This document shows positions 11,665-21,342 of a DNA stretch of 64,000 nucleotides, in pieces; positions within the stretch are counted from its first letter, which is position 1, and each line of letters begins with the position of its first letter. Origin of the DNA: Alphaproteobacteria bacterium (lineage in GTDB: Bacteria; Pseudomonadota; Alphaproteobacteria; Micropepsales; Micropepsaceae); contig JACADY010000015.1 in the NCBI GenBank assembly GCA_013389115.1, forward strand, positions 1-64,000. Reading direction: 5' to 3'. Below the pieces are notes generated by a model that was not told the DNA's origin, ran no database searches, and worked only from the letters and a program-made list of their open reading frames with translations. The position numbers were made by a program, and so were the translations under genes.

Positions 11665-12447
11665 CTAACGCAAGGGCTCGTACCAATCTCCGCAGATGCT
11701 CTGCCAGAGTGCAAGTGCAGCAAGCGCGGCCGTGTCGGCGCGTAAAATCCTCGGCCCCAGCGTCACCGGCAGGACGTAGGTTTTGCCATGCAGCAATTCC
11801 CGCTCCGCAGGCGTAAAACCCCCTTCAGGACCCGACAGAATCGCGGCTGGCTGTGGTGATGCCGCGCGTAATGCCGCACCGATTTCCGGTGCGCCGCCCC
11901 CTTCATCGCAGAAGATGAGCCGGCGCGTGGGATCCCATTGCTGCAATGCAGCAGAAAGAGTCACGGCGGGATCAATTACTGGCACGGTTAACCGTTCGGA
12001 TTGTTCGGCTGCCTCGATCGCGTGAGCCAGGAGACGCTGATGATTGACACGTGTGACGATCGTGCGCGCCGTGAAGACGGGCTTGATGCGTGATGCGCCC
12101 AGTTCAGCCGCCTTCTCCACGATGAAGTCGATCCCGGTGCGCTTGATGGGGGCACAGAGCAGCCAGAGATCGGGCTCCTGCCGCTGGGGGCGCAGGCGGT
12201 CCTCGACGCGCAGGCAAATCGCGCGGCGCGTCATCGCCTCGATCCGCGCGCGCCATTCGCCATCGCGCCCGTTGAAAAGCCGCACGGCGTCGCCTTCCTT
12301 CGCACGCATGACATGGCGCAAATAGTGGTCTTGCGCCTCCGAGGGCGTTACCTGCCGCCCCTCGCTCAGCGCCGGCTCGAGGAAGAGCCGCAATAGGCCG
12401 CCGGGATAGCTCAAATCCCGTCCCTGTGCCGCATCGCCTTGTTCCAC
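11665..12447 (-). CDS. rsmE: 16S rRNA (uracil(1498)-N(3))-methyltransferase
   Basis: HYLRHVMRAKEGDAVRLFNG ... ILSGPEGGFTPAERELL...LGPRILRADTAALAALA; start uncertain (GTG 12447 or 12492). Confidence 0.93.
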   Translation of the reverse strand: MEQGDAAQGRDLSYPGGLLRLFLEPALSEGRQVTPSEAQDHYLRHVMRAKEGDAVRLFNGRDGEWRARIEAMTRRAICLRVEDRLRPQRQEPDLWLLCAPIKRTGIDFIVEKAAELGASRIKPVFTARTIVTRVNHQRLLAHAIEAAEQSERLTVPVIDPAVTLSAALQQWDPTRRLIFCDEGGGAPEIGAALRAASPQPAAILSGPEGGFTPAERELLHGKTYVLPVTLGPRILRADTAALAALALWQSICGDWYEPLR

Positions 12448-12477
12448 GCGCGCTCTCCTTCGCGTATCACCTTGCCC

Positions 12478-13425
12478 ATGGATCAGGAACAATCAACCGC
12501 ATCGCCGCAGGATCGGCCAGCGGACGCCGTGCCGCTCAGCTTTGTCGACCGTGCGCCGGGGTTCGTGCAACCCTATCTGCGGCTCGCGCGGCTCGACCGG
12601 CCCATTGGCTGGCAGCTCTTGTTCCTCCCTTCCGCGGCGAGCCTTGCACTTGCCTCGCCCTTCGCTTCTTCATGGCTCGAGATCCTCAATCTCGCCCTGC
12701 TCTTCCTTGCCGGCGCCATCGCGATGCGGGGCGCGGGCTGCACCTATAACGACATCATCGACCGGAACATCGATGCCAAGGTCGAGCGCACGCGCGGCCG
12801 GCCCATTCCATCCGGCGCCGTGTCGGTGAGGGCCGCGTTCATTTTTCTCGCCGCCCAGTGCCTCATCGGCCTCCTTGTCCTTGTGCAGCTCAATCTGTTC
12901 GCAATCGTGCTTGGACTAGCATCGCTCCTGCTCGTTGGCGCCTATCCGTTCATGAAGCGGATCACGGACTGGCCGCAGGCGTGGCTGGGGCTCACCTTCA
13001 ATTGGGGCGCGCTCATGGGGTGGGCGGCGGTGACGGGGTCACTCGGCGCCGCGCCCATCCTCCTTTACCTCGGCTGCGCGTTCTGGACGCTTGGCTATGA
13101 CACGATCTATGCGCTCCAGGACAAGGAGGATGACGCGCTCATCGGCGTGCGCTCAACGGCGCGGCTGTTCGGCCATCGGAGCGCCCATTTCGTGTTTCTC
13201 TTTTACGCTGCGGCCATCCTCTTCTGGTTCGCGGCCGGGTTCGTCGCCGGGTCCGGTCTTGTCTTTGCGCTCCTGCTGATGCTGCCGGCGATGCACCTCG
13301 TCTCGCAGGTGCTGCGGATCGATATCGATGACGGTGCAGGCGCGCTCCGCCTGTTCAAGAGCAACCGCGACACGGGCCTGCTCCTCACCCTTACCTTGCT
13401 CGGCGGATCAATTTCAGGCGTGTGA
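12478..13425 (+). CDS. ubiA: 4-hydroxybenzoate octaprenyltransferase
   Basis: RLDRPIGWQLLFLPS...GAGCTYNDIIDRNIDAKVERTRGRPIPSG...GYDTIYALQDKEDD. Confidence 0.95.
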   Translation: MDQEQSTASPQDRPADAVPLSFVDRAPGFVQPYLRLARLDRPIGWQLLFLPSAASLALASPFASSWLEILNLALLFLAGAIAMRGAGCTYNDIIDRNIDAKVERTRGRPIPSGAVSVRAAFIFLAAQCLIGLLVLVQLNLFAIVLGLASLLLVGAYPFMKRITDWPQAWLGLTFNWGALMGWAAVTGSLGAAPILLYLGCAFWTLGYDTIYALQDKEDDALIGVRSTARLFGHRSAHFVFLFYAAAILFWFAAGFVAGSGLVFALLLMLPAMHLVSQVLRIDIDDGAGALRLFKSNRDTGLLLTLTLLGGSISGV

Positions 13426-13444
13426 AAAGGCCCCGTGCCGCCAC

Positions 13445-14215
13445 TCAGCTCATCACATGCACGCCCGCGTCGATATGCACGCGGCTGCCTGTCATGCCGC
13501 TGGCCGCATCGCTTGCAAGGAAGGTCGCGACCTGGCCCACCTCCTCGATCGTGACGAGGCGGCTCAGCGGTGATTTCGACGCGGCGTGGTCGACCAATTC
13601 ATCGAAATGATCAATGCCCGAGGCCGCCCGGGTGCGGATGGGGCCGGGCGATAGCGCAAAGACGCGTATCCGGCGCGGCCCCAGCTCCACCGAGAGATAG
13701 CGGCAGGCGGTCTCCAGCGCGGCCTTGACCGGACCCATGAGGTTGTAGTGGTCGACGACCTTTTCCGCACCGTAGTAGCTGACCGTCATCATGCAGCCGC
13801 CGTGCTGCATCATCGGTTCTGCAAGGCCCGCCATGCGCAGAAAGGAATGTACCGAGACATCCATGGCGCGCAGGAACCCCGCACGCGAGGAATCGATCAG
13901 GCGGCCGTGGAGATCCTCGCGCGGGGCGAAGGCAATCGAGTGCACGAGGATGTCGAGCCCGCCCCAAAGCGTGCGGACCCGCTCAAACAGGGCCTCCATC
14001 TCGCCCGGCTCCTCGACATTGAGCGGCGCGATGAGGGTCGCGTTCAGCTTCTCTGCGAGGGGACGGACGTGAGGCTCCGCCTTCGCGTTCAGATAGGTGA
14101 TGCCAAGCTCTGCGCCCGCGCCCGCAAAGGCAACCGCGCAGCCATGCGCGATCGAGGACTCGTTCGCAATGCCGACAATGAGGGCGCGCTTGCCCCGAAG
14201 CAGGTCTTTCATCAT
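13445..14215 (-). CDS. fabI: Enoyl-ACP reductase FabI family (SDR)
   Basis: GKRALIVGIANESSIAHGCA...SYYGAEKVVDHYNLMGPVKAALE...LSPGPIRTRAASGI. Confidence 0.9.
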   Translation of the reverse strand: MMKDLLRGKRALIVGIANESSIAHGCAVAFAGAGAELGITYLNAKAEPHVRPLAEKLNATLIAPLNVEEPGEMEALFERVRTLWGGLDILVHSIAFAPREDLHGRLIDSSRAGFLRAMDVSVHSFLRMAGLAEPMMQHGGCMMTVSYYGAEKVVDHYNLMGPVKAALETACRYLSVELGPRRIRVFALSPGPIRTRAASGIDHFDELVDHAASKSPLSRLVTIEEVGQVATFLASDAASGMTGSRVHIDAGVHVMS

Positions 14216-14279
14216 GGGGGCAAAATAACGCCCGTTCGTGTCACTTTGGCAAGGGCGGCCTTGCCCTCAATCAGTATTG

Positions 14280-15089
14280 TCAGGCCGGCTCCGCCGCCTC
14301 TTCCGCTTCGGCGCGTTCAGCCTCGCCCTTGCCTTGCGGGCTCGTATAGCCGCGCCAGAACATTTGCTGCGAGATGCGCTTCATGGCGGAGGCAAGGAGG
14401 GTGAGGAAGGACACGAGCAAGGCGAAGCGGAAGGCGAACACGAAGACGGTGAAGGGGAAATTTCCCAGATTGTGCGACAGCGCCCCGATCCGCCAGCCGA
14501 ATACATCAAGGAGAAACAGCGTCGCGGCGCGGGCCGCCTGATCGAGGCCGAACATCACGGCATCGTCAATGGTGATGTCCGCATTCGCCACCGGCATGCC
14601 GTTGCGCACAAAGAGGGGGATTCCCGCCTCGAAAGTGTGGGCGAAATTATAGCAAAGCGCCGGGAAGATGAGCGCGAAAAGCAGCATGCCGACAAGAAAG
14701 ACGATCATCGCATTGATGCGGTTCGATTCCATTGCCTCGCGGTCATGGTGGAGCGAGCGCAGGACCTCGCCGCATGCCTCGTCCGAGACATGGGGCGAAC
14801 GCTTCAGCGTATCGTGGAGGGCCTGATAGCTTCCGATCTGGCCCTCGCTGAGGACAGGCACAAGGATGAGGTAGGAGGCGCCAAGGATCGCCGCGCCATT
14901 GACGAAGACGAGCAGGGACAGGAAGAGATAATTCGATTGCGGCCCCGTGCCCAGGCCGATCAGCTTTGCAAACCAGGCCGTCGCCAGGCCGCCCACGCCC
15001 GAAAGCGCCAGCACGAACAGCGCGATCATCAAGATGTTGATGAAGATGACACCCAAGAGAAGATGAATCAGCGTAAATCGCCTGAGCAC
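14280..15089 (-). CDS. Uncharacterised polytopic membrane protein
   Basis: 270-codon ORF with several hydrophobic segments; low-complexity Glu/Ala-rich C-terminus; no family recognised. Confidence 0.75.
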   Translation of the reverse strand: MLRRFTLIHLLLGVIFINILMIALFVLALSGVGGLATAWFAKLIGLGTGPQSNYLFLSLLVFVNGAAILGASYLILVPVLSEGQIGSYQALHDTLKRSPHVSDEACGEVLRSLHHDREAMESNRINAMIVFLVGMLLFALIFPALCYNFAHTFEAGIPLFVRNGMPVANADITIDDAVMFGLDQAARAATLFLLDVFGWRIGALSHNLGNFPFTVFVFAFRFALLVSFLTLLASAMKRISQQMFWRGYTSPQGKGEAERAEAEEAAEPA

Positions 15090-15178
15090 GTCGGTCCCCT
15101 TTGCTCCCCAAATCCAAGGCGAACGCCCTAGAATCCCCTTTCTTTGACTATAGCGAGTGCCCGTGACGGTGCCAAAAC

Positions 15179-15823
15179 ATGCCTGACGCGAAAGCCTTCA
15201 TCACCGCCAATACTGTGCTGCAAGTGCCGCCGCATGTGACCGAATTGCATCTGCATCTGGCCAGCGAGATCGTGCCCATCTGGCAGAAGACCGAAGAACA
15301 ATTGCAGCAGGAAGGGATCGATCCGCCCTTCTGGGCCTTTGCCTGGGCGGGGGGACAGGCGGTGGCGCGCTATGTGCTCGATCATCCGGCAGAAGTCAAA
15401 GGTCGGCGCGTGCTCGATTTCGGCTGTGGCTGCGGGCTCATCGCCATCGCCGCGATGCGGGCGGGCGCCGCGCAGGCGCTGGCGATGGATATCGACCCCA
15501 TGGCGCTGACCGCCAGCGCCATGAACGCGGCCGCCAATGGCGTTACCATCGAGACGACATCGCGCCCGGTCATCGGCCTCGATGAGGGCTGGGACGCCGT
15601 TCTGGTCGGCGACATGTGCTATGAGCGCGACCTTGCGGCACGCGTCATGGCCTGGCTTCGGCAGCTTTCGTCACGGGGCTGTCATGTTCTGCTGGGCGAT
15701 CCGGGGCGGACCTATCTGCCGCGCGAGGGACTGGCGGCACTCGCCACCTATGAGGTGCCCACGACGCGGGAACTGGAAGACCTGGAAGTGCGCCGGACGC
15801 GCGTGTTCCGGGTGCTGCCCTGA
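15179..15823 (+). CDS. Class I SAM-dependent methyltransferase (nicotinamide N-methylase/ETFB-lysine methyltransferase-like)
   Basis: VLDFGCGCGLIAIAAMRAGAAQALAMDIDP ... VLVGDMCYERDLA. Confidence 0.85.
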   Translation: MPDAKAFITANTVLQVPPHVTELHLHLASEIVPIWQKTEEQLQQEGIDPPFWAFAWAGGQAVARYVLDHPAEVKGRRVLDFGCGCGLIAIAAMRAGAAQALAMDIDPMALTASAMNAAANGVTIETTSRPVIGLDEGWDAVLVGDMCYERDLAARVMAWLRQLSSRGCHVLLGDPGRTYLPREGLAALATYEVPTTRELEDLEVRRTRVFRVLP

Positions 15824-15961
15824 CGCCAAGGGCGGCCTTGGCGCGCGTCACCTGTGCCTCCCGGGCAACTGCGCCAACAACAATAACCAACCGGTTGAAT
15901 CCTCGCGCGATTCCCTCCGGCCAGCGCATAAGGTCGCGCGCATGCCTTTGAGGGGACAGCC

Positions 15962-17257
15962 ATGAGCCGCGGGAACAGTGAAGCCGTCATTGAAAGCGTC
16001 ATTCCCGCCTATGGCTTCTTCCGGCTGCGAGCGCGCATCCGGCGGGATGCGAGCCTGATCGCCGAAGATCCGGTCTTGCGGTCGACCAACGCGCTCAATT
16101 TCGCAGCGTCCGAGGCCTATGTCGCGGCCGGTATCGCCACCATCATCACATCGCTCTTCAATTTCTTCTTCATCGATCAGCCGCTCATCTGGGACATCGA
16201 AACCGGCGATGGCGTCGCGATCGTCTTCAATCAGGTATTTGCAACGCTTTCGACCTTCGCGGTTCCGCTTTCGGCCATCTTGTCCGCGGGATTTGTCGCG
16301 CGGGCGGCGCCTTCGGCCGAGGCTTTGCGTGTTCTGGGCGCTCGCGAGATCCGGCGGCGATTTCTCATCAGCGAGGGCGCCGTTGGTCTTTGGCCGACCG
16401 TGCTCCTTGCTTCCGCGCTTGCGGTTGCAACTAGCATCAACTCCCTCTCCGCCCAGGCCGATGTCTCGGTCGCGAATTTGATCGGCGAAGCGCTGGAGTG
16501 GTGGATCATTGGTGCCCTGATCGTCACGATTGCGATCTACGGTCTTACGTCCTTTGTCCAGACCTTGGTGCTTTTTGCCCGCAGCGTCGATGCGTCGGGC
16601 CGGTACCGGACGCAATGGGGCACGTTCGCCCGTGGGCTCTTGGCCCTCCTCCTTGTGCGGCCGGTGATTGGCGCGCTCCTCTATGCGCTCTTGATCCTTC
16701 TCTCGCTCGCGCTCACGATCGGAATCTATGCGGGCGGCATCAAAATGCGCGAGGCGGTCGGGCTTGAAGATCCCGAAGCGGTCAGCGAATGGTTCGAAGA
16801 ACTCTCTTATTCCGCGCGCGGCCTGTATCGAGGCTTCAACGATTGGGTCTACGACACGACTGATCTCACGTTGCCGGCGTGGGAAGAATCCGCCGCCCCT
16901 GTGACCCCTGCACCTGCCCTGTCGGTGCCGGTCGAGATCACCGCATATTTCTACTATGAGTCCGCCAAACTCTCGAGCGAATCCATGGCCGTGTTGGATC
17001 AGGCTGTCCCCAAAGCCGGCGCGGCTTACCTCATCATCGGCCACGTCGATACGAGCGAAGCCGCCTCTTCCGCGGATGAAGGTGCGGCGCTGTCGCTCGC
17101 CCGTGCGCAGGCCGTCAGGACCCGGCTGATCGCCCTTGGCGTTGCGGAACAGGAGATGGACGTGCGCGGCGCAGGCGCCGCAGAACCCGCCGTCGTCACG
17201 GGGCCGGGGATCAAGGAGCCCCTCAATCGCCGGGTTCAGATCTTGCGCAATCGATGA
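15962..17257 (+). CDS. Polytopic membrane protein with C-terminal OmpA-like domain
   Basis: Several TM stretches over ~270 aa, then FYYESAKLSSESMAVLDQAV...IIGHVDTSEAA...LSLARAQAVRTRLIALGV...NRRVQI. Confidence 0.82.
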   Translation: MSRGNSEAVIESVIPAYGFFRLRARIRRDASLIAEDPVLRSTNALNFAASEAYVAAGIATIITSLFNFFFIDQPLIWDIETGDGVAIVFNQVFATLSTFAVPLSAILSAGFVARAAPSAEALRVLGAREIRRRFLISEGAVGLWPTVLLASALAVATSINSLSAQADVSVANLIGEALEWWIIGALIVTIAIYGLTSFVQTLVLFARSVDASGRYRTQWGTFARGLLALLLVRPVIGALLYALLILLSLALTIGIYAGGIKMREAVGLEDPEAVSEWFEELSYSARGLYRGFNDWVYDTTDLTLPAWEESAAPVTPAPALSVPVEITAYFYYESAKLSSESMAVLDQAVPKAGAAYLIIGHVDTSEAASSADEGAALSLARAQAVRTRLIALGVAEQEMDVRGAGAAEPAVVTGPGIKEPLNRRVQILRNR

Positions 17258-17320
17258 TCTTGCTTCACCGCGCACTTTGGTGGAGTTGCCTTGCGCGCAG
17301 GGTGAGATAGTTTCCCGCGC

Positions 17321-18862
17321 ATGTCCTATCGATCCTTGCGCGAGTTCATCGCGAAACTGGAGGCCGAGGGCGAGCTCGTCCGCGTGGCGGAGCCCGTCTC
17401 GACCGTGCTTGAGATGACCGAGATCCAGACGCGGCTGCTCGCCACGGGTGGGCCGGCGGTGCTCTTTGAAAAGCCCCTTCTGGCTGATGGCCGGCCCTCG
17501 CCCCATCCCGTGCTCGTCAATCTCTTCGGCACGGTGCGCCGGGTCGCCATGGCCGTAACGATGGACGGGCATGAGCGGCGTGACGCGGCCTCCTTGCGCG
17601 AGGTCGGCGAGATGCTGGCCTTCCTGCGTCAGCCGGAGCCGCCGCGCGGCCTTGGCGAGGCGATGGAATTGCTGCCGTTGGCGCGGACCGTTCTTGCCAT
17701 GAAGCCCAAAGTCGTCGGCGGCATGCTCTCGCAGACGCCGCCCGCGCAGGAGATCGTGCTCACCGGCGATGCCGTCGATCTCTCAACCCTTCCCATTCAG
17801 ACCTGCTGGCCGGGGGAGCCCGCCCCCCTCATCACCTGGCCGCTGGTCGTCACAAAGGGGCCATCCGAGGCACGGGAGGATAATTTCAATCTCGGCATCT
17901 ACCGGATGCAGGTGATCGGGCGGAACCAGACCTTGATGCGCTGGCTCAAGCATCGCGGCGGCGCCCAGCAGCATCAGCGCTGGTCACGCGAGAAGCGCGA
18001 ACCCTTTCCCGCCGCCGTGGTGCTCGGCGCCGATCCCGGCGTGATCCTTGCCGCCGTGACGCCCGTTCCCGACACTCTGTCGGAATACCAGTTCGCCGGC
18101 CTTTTGCGCGGGAGCCGCGTTACGCTTGCGCCTTGCAAGACCATCCCCCTGCAGGTGCCGGCCGAGGCGGAGATCGTGCTTGAAGGCACCGTCAGCCTCG
18201 ATGCGTATCGCGACGAAGGGCCCTATGGGGATCACACGGGCTATTACAATTCGGTCGAGAAGTTCCCCGTCTTCACGATCAGCGCGATCACGATGCGGCG
18301 GGACCCCATCTATCTCTCGACCTTCACGGGACGGCCGCCCGATGAGCCGAGCGTGCTTGGCGAAGCGCTGAACGAAGTCTTCATTCCGCTGCTGCGCCAG
18401 CAATTCCCCGAGATCACCGATTTCTGGCTGCCGCCGGAGGGCTGTTCCTATCGCATCGCCGTCATTGCCATGAAGAAAGCCTATCCGGGCCATGCCAAGC
18501 GCGTGATGATGGGCGCGTGGTCCTACCTGCGCCAGTTCATGTACACGAAGTGGCTGATCGTCGTTGATGACGACATCAACGCGCGGGACTGGAAAGACGT
18601 GATGTGGGCCATCAGTACACGGATGGACCCGGTGCGCGATGTGACATTGGTCGAGAATACGCCCATCGACTATCTCGATTTCGCCTCGCCCGAAAGCGGG
18701 CTTGGGGGAAAGATCGGGCTTGATGCCACCAACAAGTTGCCGCCCGAGACCCGGCGCGAATGGGGTGTGCAGATCCGCATGAGCGAGGAGGTCATCAAGA
18801 CGGTCAGCGAAAAATGGCCGCGCCTTGGCCTTCCGGGCGGGGGCAAGCCGATCTGGCGGTGA
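17321..18862 (+). CDS. ubiD: UbiD family decarboxylase
   Basis: [70 protein letters not shown]. Confidence 0.95.
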   Translation: MSYRSLREFIAKLEAEGELVRVAEPVSTVLEMTEIQTRLLATGGPAVLFEKPLLADGRPSPHPVLVNLFGTVRRVAMAVTMDGHERRDAASLREVGEMLAFLRQPEPPRGLGEAMELLPLARTVLAMKPKVVGGMLSQTPPAQEIVLTGDAVDLSTLPIQTCWPGEPAPLITWPLVVTKGPSEAREDNFNLGIYRMQVIGRNQTLMRWLKHRGGAQQHQRWSREKREPFPAAVVLGADPGVILAAVTPVPDTLSEYQFAGLLRGSRVTLAPCKTIPLQVPAEAEIVLEGTVSLDAYRDEGPYGDHTGYYNSVEKFPVFTISAITMRRDPIYLSTFTGRPPDEPSVLGEALNEVFIPLLRQQFPEITDFWLPPEGCSYRIAVIAMKKAYPGHAKRVMMGAWSYLRQFMYTKWLIVVDDDINARDWKDVMWAISTRMDPVRDVTLVENTPIDYLDFASPESGLGGKIGLDATNKLPPETRREWGVQIRMSEEVIKTVSEKWPRLGLPGGGKPIWR

Positions 18863-18866
18863 GCGA

Positions 18867-20198
18867 TCATCCTGCAAAACAGCGGCGGAAGGTCTTCATT
18901 AGATTGCGATCGCCCTTCAGGCGCAGGCGGCCCTTCAGCATCGTCTGAAAGAGGCCCTGGCGCCTGCCGATGAACCGCAGCCAGGCATCACCATCGACAC
19001 TGATCTCAAGGCCGGCCTTGCCTTCGAGGCCTTCCGCGATGTGCAGCTTGCCCTTGTCGATGGCGACCGTCGCGTCCAGATTTTCGCGCCCTTTGAAGCG
19101 GAAGTGGAAGACTTGCGTAACGTCTTTTGCGTTTCGCCATTGAAAGCCAAGCCGCAGCCCCATGAGGAATGCACGCAAGGACTGCGGCTCGATCGTGCGG
19201 CGCACCCGCTTCACGACCTTGTTCGGGAAGCGGGCGGCATAGGCCTCGGCATCCGAGCCCTTGAGAACATAGACCGTTTCGGCCTTTTCCTGGAGCGGTG
19301 TCAGAACTTCGCGGCGATAGGCGACGCGATCATCGAGATAGGGGCCGATCACATCTTCGCCCGCGGGGCAAACGGCCAGACAATAGGCGGCCTTGTAGCC
19401 AGGCTTGAAGGACAGGCTTTGCCACATCGAAACGGTTTCACCGTCCGATACCCGGTTGCGGTAGTCGGCCGCGCTCTTGCTGTCCGCCAGCTCCTCGACC
19501 CAGGATTTGAAGCCGCCCAGGAATTCGCGGTAGTTGTGCGTGTAACAGGCAGCGAAATTGAACTCACCCAAGGGGCTGAGCGCGCCAACAGGGCACGCCG
19601 CCACGCAGAGCTTGCAGGAAAGGCAGGGATTGTACTCTATCGGACCCGACTCCGCGTCGATCTCCGCATCGATGAGCACGGTGTCCAGCAAAACAAAGCT
19701 GCCAAAGCGGGGATGAATCACGCTGCGATGGATGCCCATCCGGCCAAGCCCGGCCGCTTCGGCCATCGGCTTGTGGCCCACAGGCCAGGTCTTGCCGGGG
19801 AAATCCTGCGCCTCCATGGGAAAGGCCGCGACCGCGTTGAGCGCCCTTACGCCCTTTTCCGCGAGCGCCTTGACGATGTCGCGCGCGACCGCGTTCACGG
19901 TGTCATAGGTTTCGTGAAACTCCGCGTTCGCGATCGAGCGCACAGGCGTGCGCACGGCCTCGCGGTTCATGCGGCAGAGGATCGAGAGCAGCACGCGCGT
20001 GCCTGGGAACACCTTCAGAATATCGGCGCGCTGGGCGGCGACTTCCGGCCGCGAGATACGAATTGCGCCTGCGTCATCGGCGCCGCAGTCGAGGGCGAGT
20101 TGCTTCAACGCCTCCAGAGTGAGACGCGGCGTGCCGGGCGCCGCCAATTCACGCTTCTTCGCCAGCTTCTGGACGGTCGGGTGTTCCTGAAGTGACAT
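18867..20198 (-). CDS. 4Fe-4S ferredoxin-type protein with C-terminal SCP2-like domain
   Basis: CLSCKLCVAACPVGAL ferredoxin motif plus distal CLAVCPAGEDV; C-terminus FKGRENLDATVAIDKGKLHIAEGLEGKAGLEISVDGDAWLRFIGRRQG resembles SCP2. Confidence 0.85.
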   Translation of the reverse strand: MSLQEHPTVQKLAKKRELAAPGTPRLTLEALKQLALDCGADDAGAIRISRPEVAAQRADILKVFPGTRVLLSILCRMNREAVRTPVRSIANAEFHETYDTVNAVARDIVKALAEKGVRALNAVAAFPMEAQDFPGKTWPVGHKPMAEAAGLGRMGIHRSVIHPRFGSFVLLDTVLIDAEIDAESGPIEYNPCLSCKLCVAACPVGALSPLGEFNFAACYTHNYREFLGGFKSWVEELADSKSAADYRNRVSDGETVSMWQSLSFKPGYKAAYCLAVCPAGEDVIGPYLDDRVAYRREVLTPLQEKAETVYVLKGSDAEAYAARFPNKVVKRVRRTIEPQSLRAFLMGLRLGFQWRNAKDVTQVFHFRFKGRENLDATVAIDKGKLHIAEGLEGKAGLEISVDGDAWLRFIGRRQGLFQTMLKGRLRLKGDRNLMKTFRRCFAG

Positions 20199-20230
20199 GC
20201 GATGCTCCTGGCCGAAAGATTTTTATATGC

Positions 20231-20249
20231 ATATACATATATTGTATAT
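20231..20249. promoter_or_regulatory. AT-rich inverted repeat, candidate operator in divergent MarR/ferredoxin promoter
   Basis: ATATACA-TATAT-TGTATAT, perfect 7-bp arms, between starts at 20198 (-) and 20290 (+). Confidence 0.55.
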
Positions 20250-20289
20250 ACACTTAACTGCGGATAGGATGCCAGTCAAGGAGCGCGTG

Positions 20290-20868
20290 ATGGCAAAACG
20301 GGACGCAAGCAGGGCGCCTGGAGCAACTCCCGACCAGAAAGAAACGGGCAATGACCGCAAGTCCTCGTTCGGTCGCGCTTCTTTTGGTCGAGCCGGTACC
20401 CATTTCGCCGAAAAGCGCTCTGGCTGGCAGGTTTGCGATTGCACCTGCCTTCGCCTGCGAAAGACGTCGCGCATTGTCACGCAGATCTATGACGAAGCCC
20501 TTGCTCCGCTCGATCTGACCATCACCCAGTTCAGCATCATGGCGCACCTCTTCGAGCTCGATGGCTGCGCGATCGGCCGACTTGCCGTGCTGCTCGTCAT
20601 GGATTCAACGACACTTACCCGCACCCTCAAGCCTCTGGAGGCGCGCGGACTCATCGAAAGCCGGGTCAGTACGCAAGACAAGCGCCGCCGCGCCCTTCAT
20701 CTCACGCCCTTGGGCCGCTCAAGCTTCGAGAAGGCGCGCCCGCTCTGGCACAATGCCCAAAGAAAGCTTGGAGAAATCCTGGGCGTTGCGGAGGTCGAGG
20801 CGCTTAACAGCAGGCTGGAGCAGACAATAGACGGCCTTGGCTCCCTTGCCCCTCGGCTTGGGGATTGA
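20290..20868 (+). CDS. MarR family transcriptional regulator with repeat-derived N-terminal extension
   Basis: CTCLRLRKTSRIVTQIYDEALAPLDLTITQFSIMAHL...DSTTLTRTLKPLEARGLIE; ATG 20290 (GTG 20287 also in frame). Confidence 0.9.
   Translation: MAKRDASRAPGATPDQKETGNDRKSSFGRASFGRAGTHFAEKRSGWQVCDCTCLRLRKTSRIVTQIYDEALAPLDLTITQFSIMAHLFELDGCAIGRLAVLLVMDSTTLTRTLKPLEARGLIESRVSTQDKRRRALHLTPLGRSSFEKARPLWHNAQRKLGEILGVAEVEALNSRLEQTIDGLGSLAPRLGD
20321..20421 (+). repeat. ~101 bp palindrome-containing dispersed repeat, copy 1 (inside MarR CDS)
   Basis: Ungapped alignment to 56069-56169, ~82/101 identical by eye. Confidence 0.8.
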
Positions 20869-20943
20869 GACGAACTTGCTTGTGACGCGCGGCGCGGCTC
20901 CTGTATGGATGGTGGCCTTCCACCCGCCCTTGTTCCGGCCACC

Positions 20944-21342
20944 ATGCTCAGCACACCCCCGACGATTTTTGCCTTCTATGCCGGCCTTAACGGGCTTATC
21001 CTTCTTTTTCTCGCGGTGCTCGTTACAAGGGCCCGGCGCAAGACACTGACCAGCCTTGGTGATGGCGGTCATGCACTCTTGCAGCGCGCCATCCGCGCCC
21101 ATGGCAATGCGGCGGAGTATATTCCCGTGCATCTGCTGCTGCTTTTGGGGCTTGTCCTCATTCCGGCCGAGCCGGGATTGCTGCATGCGGTCGGCGCGAC
21201 AGGGACGGTGGGGCGGGTGCTGCATGGCGCGGCGCTTTCCCTGTCCTCAGGGCCAACGATCGGGCGGCAAGTCGGTATAATCCTTACCTGGGGCGCCATG
21301 CTGGCCGGCAGCATCGCCCTTCTCATCAGGGCCTTTCCATGA
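20944..21342 (+). CDS. MAPEG family membrane protein
   Basis: FYAGLNGLILLFLAVLVTRARRKTLTSLGDGGHALLQRAIRAHGNAAEYIPVHLLLL. Confidence 0.9.
   Translation: MLSTPPTIFAFYAGLNGLILLFLAVLVTRARRKTLTSLGDGGHALLQRAIRAHGNAAEYIPVHLLLLLGLVLIPAEPGLLHAVGATGTVGRVLHGAALSLSSGPTIGRQVGIILTWGAMLAGSIALLIRAFP

Noticed and set aside
15848-17572. 574-aa minus-strand ORF
   Set aside because: Covers the well-supported OmpA-fusion gene; biased composition and no recognisable domain.
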